Positions 8,518 through 16,891 are shown, counted from the first letter of the stretch. The stretch is DNA of 64,000 bases from Streptomyces sp. ST2-7A (GCF_021390475.1 NZ_JAJUWS010000023.1:35051-99050), one strand, 5' to 3'. Notes: a model not told the origin generated them from the sequence alone. Translations and numbers: made by a program.

Positions 8518-9024
8518 ATGAGCACCTCATCCAGTACCTCGCCCGACACCTCCTTCGGCCCGTCCTCCAGCCGCTCCGTGCCCGCCGTGACCCCGCGCGT
8601 CGACATGGTGGGGTTCGTGACCGCCGACCTGCGCGCCTCCCTGGCCTTCTACCGCCGACTGGGCATCGACGTCCCCGTGGACGCCGAGGGCCCGCACGTG
8701 GAGGCGACGCTGCCCGGTGGCCCGCGGATCGCCTGGGACACCGAGGAGTCGATGCGCTCCCTCGCCCCGGGGTGGACCCCGCCGACCGGCAGCCCCCGCA
8801 TGGTCCTGGCCTTCCACTGCGGGACCCCGGCCGGCGTGGACGCGCTGTACGCGGAGCTGACCTCCGAGCGTCCCGCCGCCGCCGAGCGGGCCCCGTGGGA
8901 CGCGCCCTGGGGCCAGCGGTACGCCGTGGTGCGGGACCCGGACGACATCCCCGTGGACCTGTTCGCCCCGCTCACGGAGGCGTCCGACGAAGCTCCCGCA
9001 ACGGAACCCCCGCCAGTGTCCTGA
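8518..9024 (+). CDS. VOC (glyoxalase/bleomycin-resistance) fold protein
   Basis: A 168-residue protein with a Ser/Thr-rich start then a vicinal-oxygen-chelate domain: VDMVGFVTADLRASLAFYRRLGIDVP is the first beta-alpha-beta unit, and AVVRDPDDIPVDLFAPL the last strand with its D-P-[DE] turn. VOC proteins are small metal enzymes or drug-binding proteins; no specific activity can be assigned. The gene runs convergently into the AraC-type regulator gene and the two coding regions overlap by 53 bp. Confidence 0.85.
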   Translation: MSTSSSTSPDTSFGPSSSRSVPAVTPRVDMVGFVTADLRASLAFYRRLGIDVPVDAEGPHVEATLPGGPRIAWDTEESMRSLAPGWTPPTGSPRMVLAFHCGTPAGVDALYAELTSERPAAAERAPWDAPWGQRYAVVRDPDDIPVDLFAPLTEASDEAPATEPPPVS

Positions 9025-9964
9025 TCTCGCGCGACAGGTGTGGTTGGTCGGCGTAGCCGGCCAGGTGGGCCGCCTCGGCGAAGGTCCGGCCGGCGTCGAT
9101 CATCACCAGGGCGCGGCGCATCCGCAGCACCCGGTGCAGGGTCCGGGGGCCGTAACCGAAGGCCGCCAGGCAGTGGCGGTGCAGCCGGCGCTCGCCGAGC
9201 CCCAACCGCTCGGCGAGTTCGGCCACGCCCAACCCCGGGCGGGCCGCGGCCCGCGCCACCGCCCGCAACCGGGGATCGACCGGGGGAGCGGCGCGCAGCC
9301 GGACCGCCGCGTGTTCCTCCAGTACCGCGCCGGGTGTCGCGGCGTGGGCCAGTCGGTCCTCCAGTTCACGCACCTCGGCGGCGGGCCACAGCTCCGTCAG
9401 GGGGATCCGGGCGTCACGGAGTTCGACCGCCGGTACCCCGAGGACGAGGGGAGCGGTACCGGGCGGGAACCGCAACCCCAGCCAGTCACGGCCGGGTGGA
9501 TCGTGCGCGAGATGGGCCCGGGTGTCGGGGCCGGCGACCAGCAGGCGGCCCTCGCTCCACAGCAGGTCCATGCAGCCGTCGGGGAGGACGCGGGCGGTAC
9601 CGGACACCGGGCGGGGCGGTCGGCTCCACAGGGTGCCACCGACGGCGGGTGCGGGGCGCTCGCGGTAACCGTGATCCGTCGCCGGGGGCCCGGCGGGATC
9701 GGCGCCGGGTTCATCCGGTTTCCCCGGGTGCTCCGGGTCGGCACCGGATGGACACTCCGCCCGCGCCCATCCACGGGCCGACGCGGGGCGGGCCGGGGGA
9801 GCCGGCCGCGTCCCGCCTCCGGGGCCGGTGGGACGCGGGGCCGCCCCGTGGGTGTCGGGCGAGGGGCGTTCCTCCCGCTCCGACACTCCCCGTCCCGGCA
9901 CCGGGGTGGGGGCCCGTCGGTTACGGGGCCGGGCCGGTGCGGACGGGAGCGCCCGGCGGGACAT
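8972..9964 (-). CDS. AraC-family regulator with DUF6597-like sensor domain
   Basis: The C-terminal 110 residues hold two helix-turn-helix units of the AraC type (LGVAELAERLGLGERRLHRHCLAAFGYGPRTLHRVLRM and FAEAAHLAGYADQPHLSREIRTLAGVPLRELR). Before it lies a YRERPAP...LPDGCMDLLWSEG...AGPDTRAH domain typical of a sensor module found in this regulator group. The first 100 residues are Pro/Arg/Gly-rich. The ATG at 9964 shares bases with the stop codon of the upstream marR-type gene (TGATG), which supports this start and indicates coupling, although conserved sequence begins only near residue 105. Confidence 0.8.
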   Translation of the reverse strand: MSRRALPSAPARPRNRRAPTPVPGRGVSEREERPSPDTHGAAPRPTGPGGGTRPAPPARPASARGWARAECPSGADPEHPGKPDEPGADPAGPPATDHGYRERPAPAVGGTLWSRPPRPVSGTARVLPDGCMDLLWSEGRLLVAGPDTRAHLAHDPPGRDWLGLRFPPGTAPLVLGVPAVELRDARIPLTELWPAAEVRELEDRLAHAATPGAVLEEHAAVRLRAAPPVDPRLRAVARAAARPGLGVAELAERLGLGERRLHRHCLAAFGYGPRTLHRVLRMRRALVMIDAGRTFAEAAHLAGYADQPHLSREIRTLAGVPLRELRRTPP

Positions 9965-10425
9965 CAGAGGCGGCCCGGCGCGTGGTGGCGCAGCAGGCGG
10001 GTGAGGAGGTCGGCGAACCGATCCCGATCCTCGGAGGCGAGGGGGGCGAGCAGGCGATCCTGCACCTCGTCCAGCGCCTTTCCGGTGCGTCGCGCCTGTT
10101 CACGACCGGCGGGGGTGACGGTGACGACGTTGCGTCGGCGGTCGGTGGGGTCGGGGCGGCGTTCCGCGTGGCCGCGTTCGACCAGTTCGTTGAGGGCGGC
10201 GACGACGTCGCTGCGGTCGATGCCGCAGCGACGGCCGAGGGCCGCCTGACTGGCGGGACCGCCCTCCTCGAGAGCGACGAGCAGGGCGTAGTGGTAGCGA
10301 CCGGCGCCGGCGGCGGCGAAGGCGTCACGGGCCAGGTGGGCGGCGTGGTCGGACAGTCGGGTCAGCAGCCAACTGGGGGTGGTGCGCAGTCGCTCGGGGG
10401 CGCGGTCGTCCGCCGGGGTGGTCAT
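9964..10425 (-). CDS. MarR-family transcriptional regulator
   Basis: A 153-residue winged-helix repressor: ASQAALGRRCGIDRSDVVAALNELVERGHAERRPDPTDRRRNVVTVT contains the recognition helix and the DxRRR wing that mark MarR proteins. It is divergent from the exporter gene at 10657, and the 231-bp space between carries several TTGG/CCAA half-sites. The usual arrangement is ligand-relieved repression of both itself and the exporter. It is translationally coupled to the AraC-type gene downstream. Confidence 0.9.
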   Translation of the reverse strand: MTTPADDRAPERLRTTPSWLLTRLSDHAAHLARDAFAAAGAGRYHYALLVALEEGGPASQAALGRRCGIDRSDVVAALNELVERGHAERRPDPTDRRRNVVTVTPAGREQARRTGKALDEVQDRLLAPLASEDRDRFADLLTRLLRHHAPGRL

Positions 10426-10457
10426 GGGGCGAGCCTACCGCCGCGCTTTCCCACTTG

Positions 10458-10518
10458 TTGGTCCGACCCACGATATGTATGTTGGTAGGGCCAATATTGG
10501 AATGACCAACTTTGTCAA
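10458..10518. promoter_or_regulatory. Operator-like TTGG/CCAA array, marR-exporter intergenic
   Basis: Half-sites TTGGTC (10458-10463) and GACCAA (10504-10509) face each other. Between them are TTGG-N5-CCAA (10482-10494) and a perfect 10-bp palindrome CCAATATTGG (10491-10500). A minus-strand TTGACA (10513-10518) points toward marR. The AT-rich, symmetric block is a good candidate binding site for the MarR protein. Confidence 0.6.
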
Positions 10519-10656
10519 GCGGTAGCCCGTCTCGCCCCCGTCACACCTGCCACCTCCGCCGAGCCCGCCGAGCCCGGACCGCGCCGACGCCCCCGCCCGG
10601 GCGCCACCACCTCGTCTCCGCCGCGTACCGGGGCGGCACCATCCCGAGGAGTCCCC

Positions 10657-12336
10657 GTGCCCCTTCACCCCGCCGATCCGGCTTCCACCCCGGACCTCCC
10701 ATCCGGTCCGGTCCCCACCCACCACCCCTCCGTCCCACCGATGACGCCACCGGCGTCGATCCCGACACCCGGCGCCGACGCGGGGACAGGCGCCCGTTCC
10801 GCAGCCGGAGGCGGAACGGGAACGAGTACCGGGAGGGGGCCGGCTACCGGGGCCGGAACGCACGCCGGTGCCGGGATCCGGATCGGGACCCGGATCGGAA
10901 CGTCCGCAGGCGCCGGGACCGGAACCGGCGCGGGTACCGGGGTGAGGACCGGGGGCGATCTCGGCGCACGTCGCTGGTGGGCCCTGGTCGCCGTGGCCGT
11001 CGGCCAACTGATGATCGCCGCCGACGCCACCGTCCTGCACATCGCCCTGCCATCGATCCAGCCCGACCTCGGCCTCGGGGACGGCACCCGTCACTGGCCG
11101 ATCACCGCCTTCGCCCTCGCATACGCCGGGCTGCTCCTGCTCGGCGGTCGGCTCTCGCCGATCCTCGGACGCCGCACCTGTCTCCTGGTCGGACTCGGGG
11201 GCTTCACCGCCGCCTCACTCCTGGCCGGTCTCGCCCGGGACCCGGGGACACTCATCGCCGCCCGGGGGCTCCAGGGGGCCTTCGGCGCCCTCTACACTCC
11301 ATCGGTCCTGGCCCTCCTCGGCACGACCTTCACCGTCCCGGTGGATCGCGCCCGGGCCTTCGGGATCTACGGCACGATCATGGGATCGAGCTCCGCCGTG
11401 GGGATGGTGCTCGGGGGCACCCTCACCGCATGGGCGGGGTGGCGCTGGAGTCTCCTGGCGGCGGTTCCCATCGCGCTGATCGCGATCGCCGGCGTCCTGT
11501 TGACCGTGCGCGCCGACGCGCCGGGCGACCGGAGGCGGCTGGATGTACCGGGTGCCCTGCTCGGCACCGCCGGACTGATCGCCTTGGTACACGGATGCGG
11601 CCGCGCGGGCACCGCGGGCTGGGACGATCCACTGACACCCCTCTCCCTCGTCCTCGGCATCACCCTGCTGGCCGCCTTCGTCCGGGTTCAGCGGCGGTCA
11701 TCCCACCCACTGCTTCCGCTCCGGCTCTTCGCGGACCGCGCGCGGCTCGTCTCCTACCTGTCGGTGTTCGCCATGGCGCTGGGCACCTTCGCGGGGTTCT
11801 TCCTCCTCACCTTCGCCCTCCAGGACGCCCGGGGCCTCGATCCGCTGCGGACCGGGCTCGCCTTCCTGCCCTATCCCCTGGCCATGATCATCGGCGTCCG
11901 GTACCTGCGCCGCCTGTTGGAGCGGGTGCCGCCGCACCGACTCCTCATCCCCGGCCTCCTGCTCACGGGGGCCGGGCTCGCGCTCCTCCCGGCTCTCGGC
12001 CCGGACAGCCCCTACCCCACCCACATCCTGCCGATCTTCGCCCTGTTCGGCCTCGGCGGCGCGGCCGTACTGGTGACCGCCAACAGCACGGCGACCCGGA
12101 ACGCCGGACCGGACACCGCCGTGGCCGGGGCTCTCGTCATGATCTCCATGCAGGTCGGCTCGGCACTCGGGGTGGCCGGCCCGGGGGCGTTGGCCGCCGC
12201 GGCGGCGGCCGGGGACGATTCCGTCACCGGCGTCATGCACGGCTACGGGATCGCCGGGGTCGCGACGGCCGGCGTGCTCGTGGCGACCGCGCTCCTGGTG
12301 TTCGGCCTCTCCCGATCCGGACGCCGTTTCACGTGA
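10657..12336 (+). CDS. MFS drug exporter, DHA2 (EmrB/QacA) type
   Basis: After a 105-residue cytoplasmic head unusually rich in Gly-Thr and Ala-Gly pairs, a DHA2-type transporter begins at RRWWALVAVAVGQLMIAADATVLHIALPSIQ. Motif C is seen at GSSSAVGMVLGGTLTAWAGWRW, as in proton-driven drug antiporters with about 14 helices. The GTG start at 10657 has GAGGAG at good spacing. It is divergent from the MarR gene that probably controls it. Its stop codon TGA lies inside a parS site. Substrate unknown. Confidence 0.88.
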   Translation: MPLHPADPASTPDLPSGPVPTHHPSVPPMTPPASIPTPGADAGTGARSAAGGGTGTSTGRGPATGAGTHAGAGIRIGTRIGTSAGAGTGTGAGTGVRTGGDLGARRWWALVAVAVGQLMIAADATVLHIALPSIQPDLGLGDGTRHWPITAFALAYAGLLLLGGRLSPILGRRTCLLVGLGGFTAASLLAGLARDPGTLIAARGLQGAFGALYTPSVLALLGTTFTVPVDRARAFGIYGTIMGSSSAVGMVLGGTLTAWAGWRWSLLAAVPIALIAIAGVLLTVRADAPGDRRRLDVPGALLGTAGLIALVHGCGRAGTAGWDDPLTPLSLVLGITLLAAFVRVQRRSSHPLLPLRLFADRARLVSYLSVFAMALGTFAGFFLLTFALQDARGLDPLRTGLAFLPYPLAMIIGVRYLRRLLERVPPHRLLIPGLLLTGAGLALLPALGPDSPYPTHILPIFALFGLGGAAVLVTANSTATRNAGPDTAVAGALVMISMQVGSALGVAGPGALAAAAAAGDDSVTGVMHGYGIAGVATAGVLVATALLVFGLSRSGRRFT

Positions 12337-12339
12337 AAC
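12326..12339. promoter_or_regulatory. parS: parS site 1
   Basis: Exact GTTTCACGTGAAAC, the ParB-binding palindrome of streptomycetes. The exporter stop codon TGA (12334-12336) is part of the site. Confidence 0.93.
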
Positions 12340-12378
12340 ATCGCACGCCGCCGACCGACCCCGGTTGCCCGACGGGCG

Positions 12379-12708
12379 TCACCCCTCCCCGGCGCGGGAG
12401 GCCCGCCGGGCGAGCTCCCGCCGAGCCTCCCGCCACACCCGCTCGAATTCCTCGACCGTCAACCACTCCGGTTCGTGCCCCTCCCACTCCGAGACGGGAA
12501 GCTCCGTGGTTTCCCCGTACCCGGCGACATACGCCGCGGCGGTTCCGGCACGCCACGCCACCTCCCACTCCTCCGAGTCCGCGGCCGTCACGGGGATCCG
12601 GTCGGGCCCCCTGAGTTCCACCTGCCGGCGAACCCCGCCGTCGTCTCCCACTTCGAAGAGGAACAGCAGGTCCCCCTCCGCCCAGTGGCAGCGCATCCAC
12701 GTCGTCAC
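12379..12708 (-). CDS. Conserved small hypothetical protein
   Basis: A 109-residue acidic, Trp-rich protein (MTTWMRCHWAEGDLLFLFEVG..., then EWEVAWRAGTAAAYVAGYGE and PEWLTVEEFERVWREARREL). I take the GTG at 12708 because MTTWMRCHWAEGDLLF resembles the start of small uncharacterised streptomycete proteins; an ATG at 12696 is the alternative. Neither has a strong ribosome-binding site. No known domain is recognised. It ends within 45 bp of the exporter gene, which runs toward it. Confidence 0.6.
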   Translation of the reverse strand: MTTWMRCHWAEGDLLFLFEVGDDGGVRRQVELRGPDRIPVTAADSEEWEVAWRAGTAAAYVAGYGETTELPVSEWEGHEPEWLTVEEFERVWREARRELARRASRAGEG

Positions 12709-12814
12709 CACGCCATCATGCCAACCGCTCCCGGCCCGGGCGTCGGCCGAACACTCACCCCGACTCCGGGCCGGCACCTCACCCGAGGGGTGACGGCGCG
12801 CCCCCGCTATGAGC

Positions 12815-12878
12815 CCGGTGACCCGCACCCCGCTCCCCGTGTCGCCGGCGACACGGGGAGCGGGGTGCGGGTCACCGG
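12815..12878. repeat. 64-bp perfect palindrome
   Basis: Each 32-bp arm is the exact reverse complement of the other with no spacer; the centre is between 12846 and 12847 in GTCGCC/GGCGAC. It begins 34 bp past the stop codon of the ECF sigma gene (minus strand) and about 105 bp upstream of the small gene at 12708, so it may terminate the sigma transcript. Its length and perfection exceed the other terminators in this window. Confidence 0.85.
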
Positions 12879-12911
12879 AGGTCCGGCGGCGCGCTCCGTG
12901 TCGGCCGGGAA

Positions 12912-13808
12912 TCACCGCAGGGTGAGCGGGGTCTCCGACTCGACGCGGCGCAGCTTCTCCGGATTGCGCACGTAGTAGAGGCCGGTGACGCGGGCCTCCT
13001 CGACACGGGCCGCCAGAACTCCGTCGATCTCCCCGTCCAGGCACATCAGGAGAGCCGGATTGCCATTGACCACGGTGGGAATGACGGTGACCGGGAGTTC
13101 GTTCCTGCCGAGACCGCCGCCCAGGTAGCGAACGACCTTGTCGGCGCCGATGATCGGTCGCAGCGCGGCCTGCCTGATGCCGCCTCCGTCGGTCACCAGG
13201 ACGACCTCGGGGGCGAGCACGTCCAGGAGTCCCTGCAGGTTCCCGGTTTCGATCGCGCGCCGGAACGACTCCAGAACCGCCCTGGCCTCACCCGGCGGGA
13301 CCGCCCGGCGGGGGCGGCGGGCGTCGACGTGCCCACGGGCGCGGGACGCGATCCGGCGAACGGCCACGGGGGTCTTGTCGACGGCGGCCGCGATCTCGTC
13401 GTAGCTCACCTCGAAGACCTCGCGGAGCACGAAAACGGCGCGCTCGGTCGGTGACAGCGTCTCCAGGACGAGCATCATCGCCATCGACACGCTCTCGGCG
13501 AGCTCCACGTCCCGGGCGACATCCGGCGCGGTCAGCATCGGCTCGGGCAGCCAGGGGCCGACATACGTCTCCTTGCGACGGCTCATGGTGCGCAGCCGGT
13601 TGAGCGACTGCCGGGTCGTGACGCGGATCAGGTAGGCGCGCCGGTCGCGCACCTGCTCCAGGTCCACCCCGGACCATCGAAGCCAGGTTTCCTGGAGGAC
13701 GTCCTCCGCGTCGGCCGCCGATCCGAGCATCTCGTACGCGACGGTGAAGAGCAGGTTCCGGTGGGCGACGAACACCTCGGTCGCCGCGTCGGTGACGTGC
13801 TCGCTCAT
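12912..13808 (-). CDS. ECF41-type RNA polymerase sigma factor (SigJ-like)
   Basis: A 298-residue ECF sigma factor. Region 2 (FVAHRNLLFTVAYEMLGSAADAEDVLQETWLRW) and region 4 (LSPTERAVFVLREVFEVSYDEIAAAVDKTPVAVRRIASRAR) are clear. The last 110 residues form a SnoaL-like domain (LESFRRAIETGNLQGLLDVLAPEVVLVTDGGG...YYVRNPEKL), the fused regulatory extension that defines the ECF41 group instead of a separate anti-sigma factor. ECF41 genes usually neighbour an oxidoreductase, decarboxylase or epimerase gene under their control; here an FAD oxidoreductase lies 196 bp upstream. ATG at 13808 follows AGAGGTTGG. Confidence 0.9.
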   Translation of the reverse strand: MSEHVTDAATEVFVAHRNLLFTVAYEMLGSAADAEDVLQETWLRWSGVDLEQVRDRRAYLIRVTTRQSLNRLRTMSRRKETYVGPWLPEPMLTAPDVARDVELAESVSMAMMLVLETLSPTERAVFVLREVFEVSYDEIAAAVDKTPVAVRRIASRARGHVDARRPRRAVPPGEARAVLESFRRAIETGNLQGLLDVLAPEVVLVTDGGGIRQAALRPIIGADKVVRYLGGGLGRNELPVTVIPTVVNGNPALLMCLDGEIDGVLAARVEEARVTGLYYVRNPEKLRRVESETPLTLR

Positions 13809-14004
13809 GGCCCCAACCTCTTTTTCTCGCGTCTTCCCCGCGCCCGGCCTCTGCCGTCGGCGGTCTCGAGCCGTGCGTCCACGGCCGGATTCTTTTCCCG
13901 GATCGCCGTGCCGCGGCGCCCCGCATCGGGGCGACACCCGCACGACGGCGAGCCGGGCAACGTACCGATCGACCGGAACGGCCACGGTTACCCGGGTGGG
14001 ACGG

Positions 14005-15252
14005 CTACACCGCGCGCTCGGCGGTCGCCGGTGTCCCGCCTTCCCCGGCCCGCAGCAGCCGTCGGCGCCCGGCGTCCGTGAACCTCCGGGCGCGCGAACC
14101 GGGTTCGGCCGCCTCGTCCGCCAATTGTTTGACGGTGTGCCCGCAGATGAACTCCTTGAGCTTCGCGCCGGCGCGGCCGCCGAGATGGAATCTGTTGGCG
14201 GTGTCGTCGCGACGGGCGAATTGGAAGACACCGACACCACGACCCAGGCTGATGCACTGGCCGGCGAACGCCACCCCGAGCGGCTCGGGGTGCTCGCCCG
14301 CGATCCGACTGACTACCGTGTCGGCGGCTTGCGGACCCAGCTGAACCGCGGCCTGGCAGCTCATCCGAAACGGCAGATCGGAGGGCGCGGCCGAATCGCC
14401 GGCCGCGACGATGCGCGGGTCGTCCACGCTCGTCAACGTCTCGTCCGTGAGCAGCCGGCCGAGGGTGTCGGTGCTCAACCCGCTGCGCGCGGCCAGGTCC
14501 GGTACCCCGAAGCCGACGGTCCACACGGTCACCCCGCTCGGCAGCTCGCGGCCGTCGTCGAGTCGCACGGCCTCGTGGGTCACCTCGGTCACCGTCGCCC
14601 CGGGGCCCTCGATCACGGTCACCCCGAGCGTGACCAGCCGCTTGGTCACCGAGCGGCGCACCCGGGGGTGCAGGTACGGGCCGAGTACCCGGCCGCACAC
14701 CAGGGTCACGGCCCGGCCGCCCTCCGCCAGTTCGGCGGCGGTCTCGATGCCGGTCGGACCGGCCCCGACCACCGTCACCGGTGCCGTGGCGGGGGTGGCG
14801 TCGAGGGCCGCCCGCAGCCGCTCGGCCTCCTCCAACCCGGCGATCGGGTGGGCGAACTCGGCGGCCCCGGGCACCCTCGGCTCGGCACTGCCACTGCCCA
14901 CCGCGTAGATCAGATGGTCGTAGCCGAGCGTGCCGCCGGCCGCGAGCCCCACCTCCCGCCCGGGGGCGTTGATCCGGGTCACGGTGTCGACGACCAGCCG
15001 GACGTCGCCGGCCAGGATGTCCCGGTACTCCACGACCGCGTCGTCGGTGCCGGCCACCAGTTGGTGCAGGCGGATCCGCTCGACGAAGGTCGGGCGCGGA
15101 TTGATCAGCGTCACGGCCACGTCGTCGCGTCGCGTCAGGCGGTTGGCCGCCAGGACGCCCGCGTATCCGCCGCCGATCACGATCACATCGGTTTTCCCGG
15201 TGCTCTTCCCCGTGGTTCCGCCGGTGCTTCTCCCGGTGCTTCTCTCGCGCAC
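14005..15252 (-). CDS. FAD-dependent pyridine-nucleotide oxidoreductase (NDH-2-like)
   Basis: A 415-residue two-dinucleotide-domain flavoprotein. DVIVIGGGYAGVLAANRL near the N-terminus binds FAD, VTVVGAGPTGIETAAELAE near the middle binds NAD(P)H, and IVAAGDSA is the second FAD motif. There is no redox CxxC pair, so it is of the NDH-2 / AIF-like type rather than a disulfide reductase. Start is the GTG at 15252, 6 nt after GAAGGAGA. A sequence close to the ECF41 promoter precedes it and the ECF41-type sigma gene follows on the same strand, so it is the likely target of that factor. Electron acceptor unknown. Confidence 0.88.
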   Translation of the reverse strand: MRERSTGRSTGGTTGKSTGKTDVIVIGGGYAGVLAANRLTRRDDVAVTLINPRPTFVERIRLHQLVAGTDDAVVEYRDILAGDVRLVVDTVTRINAPGREVGLAAGGTLGYDHLIYAVGSGSAEPRVPGAAEFAHPIAGLEEAERLRAALDATPATAPVTVVGAGPTGIETAAELAEGGRAVTLVCGRVLGPYLHPRVRRSVTKRLVTLGVTVIEGPGATVTEVTHEAVRLDDGRELPSGVTVWTVGFGVPDLAARSGLSTDTLGRLLTDETLTSVDDPRIVAAGDSAAPSDLPFRMSCQAAVQLGPQAADTVVSRIAGEHPEPLGVAFAGQCISLGRGVGVFQFARRDDTANRFHLGGRAGAKLKEFICGHTVKQLADEAAEPGSRARRFTDAGRRRLLRAGEGGTPATAERAV

Positions 15253-15286
15253 GATGTCTCCTTCGGTGCCGGATGGTCGCCCCGAA

Positions 15287-15313
15287 GACACCGCGAAATC
15301 GATTCTTGTGACA
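15287..15313 (-). promoter_or_regulatory. Candidate ECF41-type promoter
   Basis: On the minus strand TGTCACA (15313-15307) is followed after exactly 16 nt by TGTC (15290-15287). The published ECF41 pattern, as I recall it, is TGTCACA-N16-CGTC, so only one base of the second element differs. It lies 35 bp ahead of the oxidoreductase start codon. Confidence 0.7.
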
Positions 15314-15451
15314 CCCGCACACCATAATGTGACGCGGATCACTCCCGATGCCGGACCCGGGGCCCCGGCGTCGCCGTGGGAGGGCCACCCCGGCATCGTG
15401 TCCATCGATGTGCGGGCGCGCTGCCACTCCTCGCGGGGCGACACGGCGGCG

Positions 15452-16891
15452 CTAGAAGCCGCCCTCCATGTTGACGAAGCGGGAGTAGTGGCCCTGGAAG
15501 GCAACGGTGATGGTGGCGGTGGGGCCGTTGCGGTGCTTGGCGACGATCAGGTCGGCCTCACCGGCACGCGGGGACTCCTTCTCGTAGGCGTCCTCGCGGT
15601 GGAGCAGGATCACCATGTCGGCGTCCTGCTCGATGGAGCCCGACTCCCGCAGGTCGGAGACCATCGGCTTCTTGTCGGTGCGCTGCTCCGGGCCACGGTT
15701 GAGCTGGGACAGCGCGATGACCGGGAGCTCCAGCTCCTTGGCCAGCAGCTTGAGGTTTCGGGACATCTCCGAGACCTCCTGCTGCCGGGACTCCGGGCGC
15801 CGGGACCCGCCGCTCTGCATGAGCTGGAGGTAGTCGATGACGACCAGGCGCAGGTCGTGCCGCTGCTTCAATCGGCGGCACTTGGCGCGGATCTCCATCA
15901 TGCTCAGGTTGGGCGAGTCGTCGATGAACAGCGGGGCCTCGTTGACCTCGGCCATCTGCCGGGCGACGCGGTTCCAGTCCTCGTCGGTCATGCTGCCCGA
16001 GCGCATGTGGTGCAGGGCGACCCGGGCCTCGGCGGAGAGCAGGCGCATGGCGATCTCGTTGCGCCCCATCTCCAGGGAGAAGATCACGCTGGGCAGATTG
16101 TGCTTGATCGAGCAGGCGCGCGCGAAATCCAGGGCGAGGGTCGACTTACCCATCGCGGGACGAGCGGCGATGACGATCATCTGGCCGGGGTGCAGGCCGT
16201 TGGTCAGCGCGTCGAGGTCGGTGAACCCGGTGGGCACACCGGTCATCTCGCCGCTGCGGTTGCTGATCGCCTCGATCTCGTCGAGAGCGCCCTCCATGAT
16301 GTCGCCGAGCGGCAGGAAGTCCTCCGCCGTGCGCTGCTCGGTGACGGCGTAGATCTCGGCCTGCGCGGAGTTGACGATGTCGTCCACGTCGCCATCGGCG
16401 GCGTACCCCATCTGAGTGATGCGGGTACCGGCCTGCACCAGGCGGCGCAACACCGCGCGGTCGTGGACGATCTCGGCGTAGTACTCGGCGTTGGCGGCCG
16501 TGGGCACGGTCTGCACCAGCGAGTGCAGGTAACCGGCGCCACCGATCTTGGCCAACTCGCCGCGCTTGGTCAGTTCGTTGGCGACCGTGATGGGGTCGGC
16601 GGGCTCGCCCCGGGCGTAGAGGTCGAGGATCGCCGTGTAGACCGTCTCGTGGGCGGGCTTGTAGAAATCGTGGCCCTTGATGGCCTCGACCACGTCGGCG
16701 ATGGCGTCCTTGGACAGCAACATGCCGCCCAGCACGGACTGCTCGGCGTCGAGGTCCTGGGGCGGGAGCCGCTCGAAGGCCGCCCGCTCCTCGGAGCCGT
16801 CCTCCCAGCGGGGGGAGCCGGTACCTCCGCGCCGGGGTGCCGGGGGCGCGCTCTCGGCCCACTCGCCCTCGGCGTACTCCAGATCCGCCAT
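15452..16891 (-). CDS. dnaB: Replicative DNA helicase DnaB
   Basis: A 479-residue hexameric 5'-3' helicase that unwinds DNA at the fork. The N-terminal primase-interacting domain starts at RLPPQDLDAEQSVLGGMLL (residues 41-59). The RecA-like motor has Walker A RPAMGKST (Lys249), Walker B LRLVVIDYLQLM, and the arginine-finger-bearing C-terminal part with RESGSIEQDADMV. No intein is present. I use the ATG at 16891, preceded by a GGAGGGAGGG run; a GTG nine codons upstream is possible. The upstream region has a cluster of DnaA-box-like sequences. Confidence 0.97.
   Translation of the reverse strand: MADLEYAEGEWAESAPPAPRRGGTGSPRWEDGSEERAAFERLPPQDLDAEQSVLGGMLLSKDAIADVVEAIKGHDFYKPAHETVYTAILDLYARGEPADPITVANELTKRGELAKIGGAGYLHSLVQTVPTAANAEYYAEIVHDRAVLRRLVQAGTRITQMGYAADGDVDDIVNSAQAEIYAVTEQRTAEDFLPLGDIMEGALDEIEAISNRSGEMTGVPTGFTDLDALTNGLHPGQMIVIAARPAMGKSTLALDFARACSIKHNLPSVIFSLEMGRNEIAMRLLSAEARVALHHMRSGSMTDEDWNRVARQMAEVNEAPLFIDDSPNLSMMEIRAKCRRLKQRHDLRLVVIDYLQLMQSGGSRRPESRQQEVSEMSRNLKLLAKELELPVIALSQLNRGPEQRTDKKPMVSDLRESGSIEQDADMVILLHREDAYEKESPRAGEADLIVAKHRNGPTATITVAFQGHYSRFVNMEGGF

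Noticed and set aside
12897..12935. GGGAAT...GTC near the sigma gene end as a SigR promoter
   Set aside because: The second element is GTC instead of GTT and it would fire antisense into the end of the ECF sigma gene.
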